Origin: an uncultured Spartobacteria bacterium | Lineage (GTDB): Bacteria > Verrucomicrobiota > Verrucomicrobiia > Chthoniobacterales > Chthoniobacteraceae | Assembly (NCBI GenBank): GCA_903882875.1 | Contig: CAIRYQ010000111.1 | Location: 34,427-98,426, forward strand | Direction of reading: 5' to 3' | Length of the DNA stretch: 64,000 nt | Part shown: one piece after another, positions 21,425 through 31,900 of the stretch | How the letters are laid out: every line of letters begins with the position of its first letter | Position numbering within the stretch: position 1 is the stretch's first letter | Made by a program: the position numbers and the translations under genes | Notes under the pieces: generated by a model | What the model was told of the DNA's origin: nothing | Databases searched by the model: none | Seen by the model: the letters and a program-made list of their open reading frames with translations, nothing else

Positions 21425-22197
21425 AGATGACGCAGCAGACAATCGAGGGACGCGCACGGGAAGTCGCAGCCGTGCTGTCATTTTTCCTCGTTCTCCTCGC
21501 GCCGCAGAGCCGCGCTGCCTCAACGCCCGACGAACGTTTCAAGAAAGCATCCGAAGCTTACGCCGCCGGCGAATTTGCCGACGCCGTCTATGAGCTGCGC
21601 GAGATGGTGAACGAGGGGAATTTCTCTGCAGCAGCGTTCCACAATCTCGGCGACGCGGAGTGGAAAGTCGGCCGTCACGGCCATGCGGTGCTCGCGTGGG
21701 AACGCGCGCTCTCGCTCGATCCGTTCAGCAAGAACACGACGGCGAATCTGCGCTTCGCACGGCACAACGCCCGCGTGGATGCGCCGCAGCTCGCGTGGCA
21801 CGAGCGCTACTCGACCGCGCTTCCCGGCGGCTGGTGGATCGTGATCGCGTCCGCAGGGCTGTGGGGCGGTGTCGCGCTGCTCACGCTGCCGCGCCTGCTG
21901 GGATGGCGGCGTGCGGACTGGCACCAGGGCGTGGCCGCCGCGCTGTTCGCGATTTTCCTGCTGTGCGGCCCGGCGCTCTTCGGCACATGGAAACGCTCGC
22001 AGTTTGGCGTGGTGCTGGAGGACGACGTGCCGCTGCGCCTCACGCCGACGCGCGAGGCGGAGACGCTCGTGAAGGTCACCGCCGGCGAGATGGCGCGCGT
22101 CGAACGCGAGCGCGGCGAATACTTCTACGTGCGCGCCGATGGCGATCGCGCGGGCTGGGTGCGCAAGGCGGATTTTGCGCTCGTGTGGCCGCGGTGA
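21421..22197 (+). CDS. BatE-like TPR and SH3 protein
   Basis: 258 residues. Signal peptide, a TPR unit (AAAFHNLGDAEWKVGRHGHAV), two membrane helices around LLTLPRLL and AALFAIFLLCGPALF, then a bacterial SH3-like domain (GVVLEDDVPLRLTPTREAET, ending GWVRKADFALVWP). This TPR-TM-SH3 order is that of BatE, the last gene of complete bat operons. It overlaps batD by ATGA and ends 4 nt from the convergent gene downstream. Confidence 0.88.
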   Translation: MKMTQQTIEGRAREVAAVLSFFLVLLAPQSRAASTPDERFKKASEAYAAGEFADAVYELREMVNEGNFSAAAFHNLGDAEWKVGRHGHAVLAWERALSLDPFSKNTTANLRFARHNARVDAPQLAWHERYSTALPGGWWIVIASAGLWGGVALLTLPRLLGWRRADWHQGVAAALFAIFLLCGPALFGTWKRSQFGVVLEDDVPLRLTPTREAETLVKVTAGEMARVERERGEYFYVRADGDRAGWVRKADFALVWPR

Positions 22198-22201
22198 AAT
22201 T

Positions 22202-23332
22202 TCACGCGCGGTCGTGGATGAATGCGAGCGCGAGGATGCAGTAGCAGGTGACGAGGACGGGATCCTTTTCCATCCAGCGCGCATTGTCGCTGGCCCAGGA
22301 TCCGTCGGGCTTTTGCAGGGCGATGAGTTTTTGCGCGAGGTCGGCGCGCCAGTGGATGCGCTTGCCGTCGGCGGTGGTGAGTTCGTCGGAGCCGCCTGCG
22401 GAGAGCGCCTTGGCCATGGTGTGGTAGTAGTAAAAAAGCCCCTGCGCGCCCTGGCCGGGATTTTCATCGAGCGACCAATGGCGCTGGATCCAGCCGATCG
22501 CGGCGGCGATGCGCGGGTCGTCCTTTTTTGCGTCGGCGTAAATGAGGCTGAGCACGCCCGCGTAGGTCATGGAGCCGTAGCTGCGGAGCGCCTTTTTGCC
22601 GTCGGCGGTGGTGACTTCACCGGCGGGGCTGTCGCCGGGGGAGTAGATGAAGCCGCCCTTGTTATCCGCATCGTCGCTGGCCCACGGCTCTTTGTTGGTC
22701 GCGGTGTTGTTCTGGCAACGGCTGACAAAATCCATCGCGGCTTCCCAGTCGAGTTCGGGCCCGCCGGGAATCTCGCGGGTGCGGCGCTGCGTCTCGGCGG
22801 CGCGCAGGGCTTCGAGTGCGAAGACGGTGTTGTCGAGGTCCGGGCGTCCGCGTTTGCCGCCGCTCTCGTAACCCCAGCCGCCGTTCTGCTCGGGCTTCAC
22901 GCTGTTTTTGACCTGCCCGCCGATCAGGAATTTGCGCGCATCGGCGATGATCTTGTCGTCGCGGCGATCATCGGCGAGCACGAGCGTGACGAGGCAGATG
23001 CTCGTGTTGTAGTTGCCCATCGCCCTGGCGTAGATGCCGCCGTCTGGCTGCGCGTGTTTGCGGACGAAATCGAGGCCGTCGTTCGCGGGCTTGGTTTTGG
23101 CGAATTTTCCGCCCGGCGCGCGCAGATGGGCCATCACGCAGAGCGCAGTCATCGCGGGATAGTCGGGCGAACTCCACGAGCCGTCGGGCTTCTGCGACTT
23201 GTCGAGAAAGGCGAGGCCCTTCGCGATGGCGGAGCCAATCTTTGCGCGGAGCGCGGCATCGCCCTGCTCTGCGAATGCGGGCGCACCGAGCAGGGCTGCG
23301 ATGGACGTGGCGAGGAAACGACGGCGGTTCAT
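22202..23332 (-). CDS. Tat-exported prenyltransferase/squalene-cyclase-fold protein
   Basis: 376 residues. The N-terminus MNRRRFLATSIAALLGAPAFA has a twin-arginine motif. The mature part consists of alpha-alpha barrel repeats of the terpene-cyclase/prenyltransferase type, with QW-like motifs such as KSQKPDGSW, AQPDGGIY, NGGWGYESG and LQKPDGSW. The cyclase catalytic motif DxDD is not visible, so this is probably a binding or structural member rather than a cyclase. PVC bacteria have many such exported proteins without known function. It converges on batE. Confidence 0.8.
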   Translation of the reverse strand: MNRRRFLATSIAALLGAPAFAEQGDAALRAKIGSAIAKGLAFLDKSQKPDGSWSSPDYPAMTALCVMAHLRAPGGKFAKTKPANDGLDFVRKHAQPDGGIYARAMGNYNTSICLVTLVLADDRRDDKIIADARKFLIGGQVKNSVKPEQNGGWGYESGGKRGRPDLDNTVFALEALRAAETQRRTREIPGGPELDWEAAMDFVSRCQNNTATNKEPWASDDADNKGGFIYSPGDSPAGEVTTADGKKALRSYGSMTYAGVLSLIYADAKKDDPRIAAAIGWIQRHWSLDENPGQGAQGLFYYYHTMAKALSAGGSDELTTADGKRIHWRADLAQKLIALQKPDGSWASDNARWMEKDPVLVTCYCILALAFIHDRA

Positions 23333-23393
23333 GTGGGATGGGAGTTTGCGCGCCACGGCAAAGCAGCGGCGCACGCCAATGCGGGATTCCAAA

Positions 23394-24311
23394 TCAGTTA
23401 CGCCGCCCGCTGATTGGGTTGTAGGCGTTCTTCTTGGATTCGCCGGGGCCGAAGTCGTAACCGATGATGAGGAACCCCATCTCCCGATCCGCGTCCCTGT
23501 TGGTGCCGAACATGCAGTTCAAATCCACATGGATGTTTTTCGTCACGCGCCACTGGATACTCGGCCCGACCGTAAATTTTTCAGCAGCATGGCCGCGCGC
23601 GCCTTTCACTGAATCATGATCGTAAAACGTCTCGATGCCGACGCCGAGCTTGCCGTCAATCACCGTGTAGCTGAGGCCCCCGGTGACTTGGAATTCCTGC
23701 TCACGATTCTGGCCGAGTTCCGCCTCCCATACGAAATTCAGGCCCCAGTGCCACCGCGGCGCAAGCTGATCTCCCAGGAGCAGTTTGAGTTCGTACACGT
23801 CCGGCCCCCAATGATGGTCGGCGAACTTGTATTCCGCGTAGAATGTGGGGTTGCCCCAGACCTTGCCCCAGTCCCACGGCGCCCAGCGCAGCTCGGCGTT
23901 GAAGCTCTGGTAGTGGAAACGGGCCTTCTCATTTCCCTCGATGTCATTGTACAGATCGAGCTGCATCCGGTAGGGCAGGCCGATTTCCACTTCCTCAAGC
24001 AATCGGTGGGAAATGGTATTGTCGCGGTGGTGCTCCAGCCGCCACCACGATTCGATGCCGAATTCCCACGGTGATTGTTGGATATAGACGCGGGTGTTTC
24101 CAAAGCGACGCGCACTGGTCCATTCCGGGCGATTAGTATCGTCCGCGGGCTGCTCCTCAAGGAGTGCGCCGGCGGTCGAAGTGACGGTCGGCATGCGCTG
24201 CGCGGAGTTTTCGGTATCGCGCTTTTCTTCCGCGGCAAACACATGCGTGCAAAGCGCGATGGCCACGGGGAAAATTGCGGTTCCGGTGAAAGGGCTGGTG
24301 GTTAGTTTCAT
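23394..24311 (-). CDS. Putative outer-membrane beta-barrel protein
   Basis: 305 residues. A signal peptide ends near CTHVFAAEE. The mature protein has many alternating aromatic strands (FGIESWWRLEHHRD, PTFYAEYKFADHHWGPDVYELK) and ends with a hydrophobic strand (MGFLIIGYDFG), as expected for a porin-like barrel, though a last-residue aromatic is not present. Family not identified; it resembles large uncharacterised outer-membrane proteins of verrucomicrobia. ATG 24311 has AGGAG 11 nt upstream. Divergent from the histidine-kinase gene. Confidence 0.6.
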   Translation of the reverse strand: MKLTTSPFTGTAIFPVAIALCTHVFAAEEKRDTENSAQRMPTVTSTAGALLEEQPADDTNRPEWTSARRFGNTRVYIQQSPWEFGIESWWRLEHHRDNTISHRLLEEVEIGLPYRMQLDLYNDIEGNEKARFHYQSFNAELRWAPWDWGKVWGNPTFYAEYKFADHHWGPDVYELKLLLGDQLAPRWHWGLNFVWEAELGQNREQEFQVTGGLSYTVIDGKLGVGIETFYDHDSVKGARGHAAEKFTVGPSIQWRVTKNIHVDLNCMFGTNRDADREMGFLIIGYDFGPGESKKNAYNPISGRRN

Positions 24312-24465
24312 GCGAGGCTGCGCTCCTAGCGGACTGCGTGCCAGATGATGCAAGCCGTCGTGTTTTACCTCTGGAGAAAAATGATACGCCGCGAAATGCG
24401 GATGCTTGAGTGGATATTTGTTATTCCTCGCATCTGAATAACATGATTATTATTTGTCCTCGCTC

Positions 24466-25899
24466 ATGCCTTTCCGCCACAGCCTCGTTTTCCGTCTTGC
24501 GGCGGTGTTCCTCGGCTTCGTCGTCACGGGCTCGCTAGGCGTGGTCGCGTGGCTCGCTTATGAGGAGACGCACGAATCGCACGCCGCGTTCGCCGCCGTC
24601 GCCCGCTCAAACGCGCACTTCGTCCGCTCGCAGCATCTGCCGCCCAGCGCACGGACTGCCGAAGCGCTCGGCGAAGTGCTCGGAGTGGAGGCGTACTTTT
24701 TGCACGGCAGCGATCCGCTGTCCGCGGTGCCCGATGCCATGACACGACTCGGCAGTTGGGAGGGGAAATCGCTTTCCGAAGCGATAATCTTCCCCGCCGG
24801 AGTCGTGCGCGCCCGGCACGGCGCGGAAAGCGTGAAGGTTCCGATAGATGAGGAGGTGAGCCTGCTGTTGTTCCGCATCGCGCCAAGCGCCGGCGGGCTG
24901 TGGCAGTCTCGCACATTCGCAGTGCTCGGCTCATTCTGGCTGCTCTCGCTCGCGCTCGCTTGGGCGCTCGCACGCGGCATCGTGCGCCCGCTGCGTTCGC
25001 TCGCGCAGCGGCTCCCGCGCATCGCGGATGAAAATGCCGCGCCGCCGCCCGAGGCCGCGCGCACCGACGAAATCGGCCAGCTCGCCCGCGCCTACCTCGA
25101 CACGCGCACCGCGCTCGCGGACGAACGCCGCGCCCGCCAGCAAGCCGAGCGCCTCGCCACGCTCGGACGCATGGCCACAGGCCTCGCACACGAGATCAAC
25201 AACCCCGTCACCGCGATCAAACTCCACGCGCAGCTCCTTGAGGCCGGGATCGCGGAAATTCCCGCGCCCGGCTCGCACGTTGGCGACGGCACGGATTCAC
25301 TCGCGATCATCCTCGCGGAAAACGCAAAGATCGAGGCGCTCGTGAACCAGTGGATGTTTCTCGCGCGCCCGCAGCCGCCGCAGACTTCGCCCTGCGATCC
25401 CGCCGAACTCATCGCCAGCGCGATCCGCATCCACGCGCCCGCAGCCGCACACGCCGGTGTGAAAATCGTGAATGAAACACAGCCCGGCTGCCGCATCTCC
25501 GCCGACGCTCGCCGGCTCGGACAGGCCATCGGCAACGTGATCGTAAATGCAATCCAGGCGATGGCGGCGAATGGCGGCACACTGCGCATCACGGCAAAAG
25601 ATGAAGCGGAAAACTCCGCAAACGGCACAAGCCCCTCTGCCATTCGTGATCCGTCATTCGTCATCAGCTTCGCCGACACCGGCCCCGGCTTCAGCACCGC
25701 CGCACTTGCGCACCACGCGGAACTTTTCTTCAGCGAAAAAGAAGGCGGCATGGGCATCGGCCTCAACGTCACCGCTGAAATCCTCCGCGCGCACGGCGGC
25801 GATTTACGCGTCGGAAATTTCGCCGGGGGCGCAGTCGTCACATTCGTCCTCCCTCTCGCGGCGGACACCAAATCAGAAACCAGAAATCAGAAATCCTAA
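24466..25899 (+). CDS. Sensor histidine kinase
   Basis: 477 residues. Membrane helix at about 9-31, a periplasmic sensor loop of about 115 residues, a second helix (about 152-170), a HAMP segment (GIVRPLRSLAQRLPRI), the H-box ATGLAHEINNPVTAI with phospho-accepting His at about 242, and an HATPase domain with VIVNAIQAM (N box), FADTGPGFS (G1) and GMGIGLNV (G2). It should phosphorylate the NtrC-type regulator encoded next, whose ATG abuts this stop (TAAATG). A TTG at 24454 opens the frame earlier, but ATG 24466 is preferred. Two segments (around NSANGTSPSAIRDPSF and the last 10 residues) look like repeat-derived insertions. Confidence 0.92.
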   Translation: MPFRHSLVFRLAAVFLGFVVTGSLGVVAWLAYEETHESHAAFAAVARSNAHFVRSQHLPPSARTAEALGEVLGVEAYFLHGSDPLSAVPDAMTRLGSWEGKSLSEAIIFPAGVVRARHGAESVKVPIDEEVSLLLFRIAPSAGGLWQSRTFAVLGSFWLLSLALAWALARGIVRPLRSLAQRLPRIADENAAPPPEAARTDEIGQLARAYLDTRTALADERRARQQAERLATLGRMATGLAHEINNPVTAIKLHAQLLEAGIAEIPAPGSHVGDGTDSLAIILAENAKIEALVNQWMFLARPQPPQTSPCDPAELIASAIRIHAPAAAHAGVKIVNETQPGCRISADARRLGQAIGNVIVNAIQAMAANGGTLRITAKDEAENSANGTSPSAIRDPSFVISFADTGPGFSTAALAHHAELFFSEKEGGMGIGLNVTAEILRAHGGDLRVGNFAGGAVVTFVLPLAADTKSETRNQKS

Positions 25900-27258
25900 A
25901 TGGCCTCCGTTCTCATCATCGAAGACGAAACAGCACTGGCCACCGCCCTTTCGCGCATCTGCCAGCGCCTCGGCTGGCGCGCGGAACTTCGCGCCAGCGG
26001 CAATGCCGGCCTGCGCGCACTTGCCTCGGGAAATTTTGATCTCGCGATCCTTGACATCGGGCTGCCCGACCTCAGCGGTCTCGAAGTCCTCGAAAAGGCT
26101 CGCGCGCGTGCGCCGCAGCTCCCTGTCGTCATCATCACCGCGCACGGGAAACTCGAAAACGCCGTGGCCGCCCGCAAGCTCGGTGCAGCCGCCTACCTCG
26201 TGAAGCCGCTCGATTTGCGGGAAATCGAACGCACGCTCACGCAGATCCTCGCGACGAAAATTGCGCCCGTGTCCGCCGCTGCGCCCACATCTTCCGGTGC
26301 ACAGATCCTCGGCACATCGCCCGCGATGCAGCGCGTCTTCCTCGAAATCGCGCACGCCTGCACGACGGATGCGCCCGTTCTCCTCTCCGGTCCGACCGGA
26401 TCGGGCAAGACCCTCGCTGCGCGCAGTATCCACATTCACAGCGCGAGAAAGGACGCGCCCTTCGTCGCGCTCCACTGCGGCGCACTCCAGGAGCAGCTCC
26501 TCGAAAGCGAACTCTTCGGGCACGAGCGCGGCGCATTCACCGGTGCCGTCACCGCGCGCGCCGGCCACATCGAGCGCGTGCGCGGCGGCACGCTTTTCCT
26601 CGACGAGATAGGCGACATCTCGCCCACCGTGCAGGCGAAGCTGCTGCGCTTTGTCGAGGAGCGCGCATTCACGCGCGTCGGCGGGCGCGAGGACATCCGC
26701 GTCGAGCTGCGCCTCATCACCGCGACGAACAAAAACCTCCGCGACGAAGTGAAGGCAGGCCGCTTCCGCGAGGATCTCTTCTACCGGTTGCACGTCCTCG
26801 AAATCGGGATGCCCCCGCTCCGCGAGCGCGCCGACGACATCACCGTGCTCGCCGAAAATTTCCTCCGCTCCGCCGCACGTCCGCTCGCGCTCGCACCCGC
26901 GACGCTCACGCTTCTCAAACGCCACGACTGGCCCGGCAATCTCCGCGAACTCCGCAACGTCCTTGAACACGCCGCTGCCGTGTGCACCGGCCCCGTCATC
27001 CTCCCCGCACACATTCCGCGCGACCTCCACGAGCGGACAGGTAGCGCATCAACACCCGACGCAGGTCTCGCGGCAGCCCTAGCCGAGTGGCTCGACGCGC
27101 GCCTCTCGGAAAAGTCCACATGGCGGGCCATGCATGACGCCATCGAGTCTCTCGCGCTGCGCCACCTCCTCACGCGATTCGACGGCAAGCCCACCATCCT
27201 TGCTCGCGAAACAAAAATGAACCGCGTCACGCTGCGGAAAAAATTCGCGCGCGACTGA
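25900..27258 (+). CDS. NtrC-family sigma-54 response regulator
   Basis: 452 residues. Receiver domain with phospho-acceptor Asp52 (LAILDIGLPD) and conserved Lys in AYLVKPLD; AAA+ domain with Walker A GPTGSGKT, the sigma-54 contact loop ELFGHERGAFTGA, and Walker B GGTLFLDEIGD; C-terminal Fis-like helix-turn-helix ending TKMNRVTLRKKF. It activates sigma-54 promoters when phosphorylated by the adjacent kinase. Targets are not evident here. Confidence 0.95.
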   Translation: MASVLIIEDETALATALSRICQRLGWRAELRASGNAGLRALASGNFDLAILDIGLPDLSGLEVLEKARARAPQLPVVIITAHGKLENAVAARKLGAAAYLVKPLDLREIERTLTQILATKIAPVSAAAPTSSGAQILGTSPAMQRVFLEIAHACTTDAPVLLSGPTGSGKTLAARSIHIHSARKDAPFVALHCGALQEQLLESELFGHERGAFTGAVTARAGHIERVRGGTLFLDEIGDISPTVQAKLLRFVEERAFTRVGGREDIRVELRLITATNKNLRDEVKAGRFREDLFYRLHVLEIGMPPLRERADDITVLAENFLRSAARPLALAPATLTLLKRHDWPGNLRELRNVLEHAAAVCTGPVILPAHIPRDLHERTGSASTPDAGLAAALAEWLDARLSEKSTWRAMHDAIESLALRHLLTRFDGKPTILARETKMNRVTLRKKFARD

Positions 27259-27357
27259 GCATTTCTCCCAACCGTCACCGTGTCGGAAACTCCGGCCCGC
27301 CGCCCCAGACGAGTCTGCGCCATGCGAAACAATACTGCATCGCAACGAATATTCCCC

Positions 27358-27385
27358 TTGCCGTTCAACCCGCACCGGCTAACAT
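27358..27385 (+). promoter_or_regulatory. Possible sigma-70 promoter for the initiator tRNA
   Basis: TTGCCG at 27358-27363 and TAACAT at 27380-27385 are separated by 16 nt. Transcription would start about 27392, ten bases before the tRNA. Both hexamers match the consensus at four of six positions. Confidence 0.4.
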
Positions 27386-27401
27386 CTGCTCCTCACCAAA
27401 T

Positions 27402-27478
<77 letters not shown>

Positions 27479-27542
27479 CTTCCAATCGGAAGTAGGTTCC
27501 GCCCTCTCAATGACTTGCAGCGCATGCAAGATTTTTTGGTGA

Positions 27543-28949
27543 ATGCCCCAAAAACAGGGTGTGCCTAAAAATCCCCGTGCCGGTGTGCCTAAACCAGGCG
27601 GCATATCAACTTTCCCCGTGGAATTTGCGTCCGCCGTTTCACCGACACAGATGGCCGCAATTTATCTTCGCAAACAAACTTGGTGGCTTAGGTTCTATGA
27701 TCCTCGCACGCGCGAACTGGTCCGCGAAAGCCTCGGCACCTCCGATGAGGCCCGGGCGGAACTGCTCCGCCAGAGGGTGGAACTGGAGGCCGCACTGCTC
27801 GAACCCCGTTTCCAAGCCGCATCGCTGCCGGACAATCTCCGCAGGGCGCTGGGATGCGCAGCGGGCGACACTGGCTCCGCGGATCCTGCAGAAACGAAAG
27901 CCGGTCTGCCGGCGGCCTCATCGCCGCCTGTGACGGCCAGCCACGCGTCTCCAGCCGCCCCTGCGCCACGGATCGAATTGGACGACGCTCTCCGGGGCTA
28001 CTTTGATTTCATCACCACCGACAACGCTCCGCGCCACGTCGAAAACAAACTCTCGATGCTCAGGCGGTTTCTGGGAGGTCTGCGCGCCGAGCAGTTCGCC
28101 CAGAATGAGGATCGCGCTGCACGACAGCGCCGCCTGAAAAATCCAGCAGCCGCATTTTTCACCGGCATGTACCTTGATGAACTCACCCCTACGCTCCTGC
28201 AGGAGTTCTTTGCTGCGCTTGAGGTCTCGCGGAAGACCAAGCGTCATTACCGGGAGTTTTTCCATCACTTCATGGAACACTGCATCAAGTTCGGCCTCCA
28301 CCGCCCCGAGAACTTTCATTGTCCCAACCCGGTCGCCGCGCTCCCGACCTATTTGAGCCGCAACCAGAGAATCGTGTTTTTGGATCAGGAGCAGATTGAT
28401 GAGGAACTCCGGTTGCTGGAGCCGCATCCCGCCATCCGCATCGCGGTGGCAATCATGATTCACGCGGGGTTGCGCCGCGCCGAAGCGCTCTGGCTGACGC
28501 GGGACGCGCTCTCACCGGACCTGTCGGTCCTGTCCGTTGTCAACCGGGTCGATCACGATTCGGATCTGGAAAGCTCGCTCAAGACCGGTGAACGCGTGGT
28601 AAGCATCCTTCCCGCCCTCAAGGTCATCCTTCAGCCCTATCTCGCCAGCCTTCACGGACGCTGGCTCATCCCTTCATCGACCGGCAAGCGGTGGCACGGC
28701 GATGCCTTCGGCAAACGGCTGCGCGCCATCAACGACAAGGCCGGGAAGACATGGACCTGCCTGCATTACCGCCACACGTATGCCACCCGGCGTGCCGCTG
28801 AAGGCTGGCCTCTCTTCCGCATCGCCAAGGAAATGGGCAATAGTACCGCCGTGGTCGAGCAGTACTACGCCGCGTATCTGCGGCCATCGGCCGTCGTTCC
28901 GCCGCAGGAGTCGGCGTCGTTCCCTGATGCCCCATCCCGGGCTGCGTGA
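27543..28949 (+). CDS. Tyrosine recombinase / integrase
   Basis: 468 residues from ATG 27543 (ATG 27651, MAAIYLRKQTWWLRFYDPRT, is the alternative and fits an Arm-binding N-terminus). SAM-like core-binding domain at about 160-270, catalytic domain at about 290-450 with Arg in HAGLRRAEALW, the H-x-x-R box HYRHTYATR, and nucleophile Tyr in VEQYYAAY. It starts 65 nt after an initiator tRNA gene and is oriented away from it, the usual layout for tRNA-integrating elements. Confidence 0.93.
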   Translation: MPQKQGVPKNPRAGVPKPGGISTFPVEFASAVSPTQMAAIYLRKQTWWLRFYDPRTRELVRESLGTSDEARAELLRQRVELEAALLEPRFQAASLPDNLRRALGCAAGDTGSADPAETKAGLPAASSPPVTASHASPAAPAPRIELDDALRGYFDFITTDNAPRHVENKLSMLRRFLGGLRAEQFAQNEDRAARQRRLKNPAAAFFTGMYLDELTPTLLQEFFAALEVSRKTKRHYREFFHHFMEHCIKFGLHRPENFHCPNPVAALPTYLSRNQRIVFLDQEQIDEELRLLEPHPAIRIAVAIMIHAGLRRAEALWLTRDALSPDLSVLSVVNRVDHDSDLESSLKTGERVVSILPALKVILQPYLASLHGRWLIPSSTGKRWHGDAFGKRLRAINDKAGKTWTCLHYRHTYATRRAAEGWPLFRIAKEMGNSTAVVEQYYAAYLRPSAVVPPQESASFPDAPSRAA

Positions 28950-28959
28950 TAGATCCTCA

Positions 28960-31900
28960 TTACTTCGAGAATATCCGTTGCAATTCTTTTAACAATTGTT
29001 TCGAAGGCCCTCCGTCGTCAGGTTTCTCGTCGCGGCAGAGCTTCAGCGCTTGCAGAATCCGTTGAGTCGATTGGCTTCCCGGTTGCGCGTCGTTGAGTTC
29101 GTCCATTGCTGCGGACCACGCCGCGCGGCGAAGCGTATGAGAAAATTCGAAGATTTTCCGGCAGCCGGTTTCCGAAGCCACGTCCCGGGATCTAAGCAAT
29201 TTGCAGATCATTTCAGGCTCCTCACCGGGAACCGCTTCAACATAGCCGTAGGCTAGGTTGGAAAGATCCTCTTCGGACTCAGCCGAATCATGTGCGCGCG
29301 CTTCGCCCATCCGATTCATAATTCGCTTCTCCGGTTTGGTCGAAGCCAGGTTCTCAGGATCGTCGGTGACGATTGTCCGAAGCTTCTCTGCGTTCAGTTC
29401 AGGCAGGGCCCTGCGCAACTTCTCACCCAGAAGTGAGCGCCACCGGGAGAGAATTGACTTTTCACTCTCCACCGCAAGCGGGGTGGGCGGCAGGCCGCGG
29501 AGGACGCCCCGCTGCATGTTCTCGACGACCCTGCGCATCACGAACCTACATCCAAAGCTAAACCGAATCAGGAGATCATTGCAAATCGAGGTCGCATCAT
29601 CTTTGTTTTGATCAAATAAATCTTCGTACTCGGAGCCCACGGAAAATCTCACTTTGTCCAGAAAAAGTTCACCCTTCGGCCAGTACTTGTCGCAAATCAG
29701 TTTTTGGCATTTTTTCGCCCATTCCTTCGCATCAGCCTCAAACTTCCTCCTGACGGTACCGTTGAGGTTTCGGATCAAGTAATCGGCATCGACCTCCTTC
29801 AGGATGTTTTCAAAATCTCGGTGCGCGTCCGTCGGTCCCGTTTCACGCTGCATCATCCGCTCATCGACCAAGAATGGCTGAATCCGGGTGAGGAAGCCTG
29901 GGATGTCCGGATCGAAATCGGCGGGGTTCCCAGGCAACGGTGGCTGGAGATTGGCTCCATCCTCCTGGCCGAACTCCCTCCGCAAAAGGACGGCGAATGC
30001 CGCGAGAAGCCTTAGTGAAATCTGAGGTTCCGTGTCACTCGGCATGGTGCCGCAATCCTCCATCAAAACGGTTGGGTAATTCGACGGTTTGGTGGCCAGT
30101 TTGAGGAGGAACGCCTTCAGCTGGCCTTGATATCCGAGGTGTGTCAGCGCAGGTTGCGTTCTTTGGATTCCAGCTTCAATTTCCTCCTCTGTGGGCGCTG
30201 CTCTTGCGTTGGAGCCAGTGGACATCCACTTGTCCCACAGGTCCTCTTCCAAAACCGCTCTCGGTCTCAATTTGAGAACCAGCGCCGAAACATCTTCGCT
30301 GATCGAGCCAAGGGCCGCACTTCCAAGTTCGGCAAGTGAGGATTGCCACTCTTCAAGTTGGGCAAGCTGGTCCCAGTAGAATCCCACCTGCACGCGTTGA
30401 AGAATTTTGGCGAGAACATACGGAACATGGAGCAGGATCATCTTCGGGTGGTCCTCTTGGACTCGCGTTTCGGAGACACTTGCACCGACGGCTGTTTTCT
30501 TCGCGAGCGCAGCAAAATCCTCGACCGGAATTTCGGGTTCCGGTGTCAGGAAGTGCCGGGGCAGCAAGACAACACCCTGGCCACTTCCTATTTGCCTGGA
30601 GCCCTTTCGACTAAGGAAATCCGCAGACACCAGGAGCGATGCCCGGGCTCCGCCTCGGGATGGCTGTCTGGGGGCATAGATGAATCTCTTGGATTCGGGC
30701 GTTTCTCCGAGGCGTTTCCTCGCCAGTTTGGCAAGATCTCTCCGAGATCCAGCCCAAGGAACCCATATCGTATACTCCAAACCCGGCATCGGTCTTATCA
30801 AGACGTTAAATAATCCCGGGGTCACAACGCGATCAATTATTACCCTTGCACGCAATGGAAGCGTACGAAAAGGGATAGAGTCCTGATAACAAACTTTCGA
30901 CCATAGGTAACTGTTCATTCCCGGCAGCAGCCCTTTGACTGCAAAGTAGTCCTGAATGAGGGAGAGAACTTTCACGCACTCCAGGACTTCGACCTCCGAG
31001 ACCTCCCAAAGCGATAGTTCCGCATGCTTGCGTTCCACCTCAGCTCTTATTTGTCCGGACAACCTGTGCGTCGTAGGAAGAAACCCCGCGCAGCTCTTGG
31101 TCAGCCTGCGGAGGTGCAGCACTCCCTCAAGCTGCCGCAAGAAATCTTTCCCGTTCCCGGCGGAAATACGGGCAACGCGTGCATCCGGAAGATCCTTTGT
31201 AAGCCTATCGAGGTCCCGTTTGCAGAGTTCCTCGGATCCGCCGTACAGAACGAGATGACAAAAGCGGGGACCGAATCTTTCCGCGAGCGGCCTGGCAGCG
31301 GGGATCCGTGATCGGCCTTGTCCCTGGCACGCAAATTGGCCAAAGCGCTCATTTAACCGATGGAAGGCATCCTCCAGCAATGTGTCCTGCATCGACAAGC
31401 GCGTCCAGAAGACTGGAATCCGCCCTGCCGAACGAATTTCGTTACGTAGCCGCCGCAATATTCTTTTACCGGTTTTCTCCAAATATTTACGGCTCGTCTC
31501 CCCTGCGGACGCCTTGCTTCCGACGGCATGTTGGTAGTCGGAAAGCCTCCCCTCCCGGACCGCGATGGTTGCGATTTGTGCGTCCGGGGTGAGGATGAGC
31601 GTGGCAAGCTCAAAGATGGCCTCGTCGTCGACAGTGAAGGCTTTTACCCACTGATCAAAATGCTCGTACCCCGGACGCCCCGGGCTTGGGCGTGTTCCGT
31701 TCGGCTTCTGCCTTGCTTTTGTGCCGCCTTGGATGAGTTGATCGAGAAACCGCGCTACAGTCATTGTTGCGGCGCGCTTTCGAATTTTGCTGACCCCCGC
31801 TGCCGTGACTTTTTCCCGCTTTGCAATGCGTGCTCCCGTCTGGCCTTTGCACAACGCCTTCATGATTTTGACCTGACGCATCTTTTGCAGGGACAGATTC

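Noticed and set aside
24329..24343. TGGCACGCAGTCCGC on the minus strand, a GG-N10-GC sigma-54-like site before the outer-membrane protein gene
   Set aside because: Transcription would start after the likely ribosome-binding site (AGGAG), and the -12 half has CC instead of TT.
27487..27496. CGGAAGTAGG, resembling the core of glutamine riboswitches
   Set aside because: No matching upstream helix or pseudoknot partner; it lies in the tRNA-integrase gap where no leader is expected.
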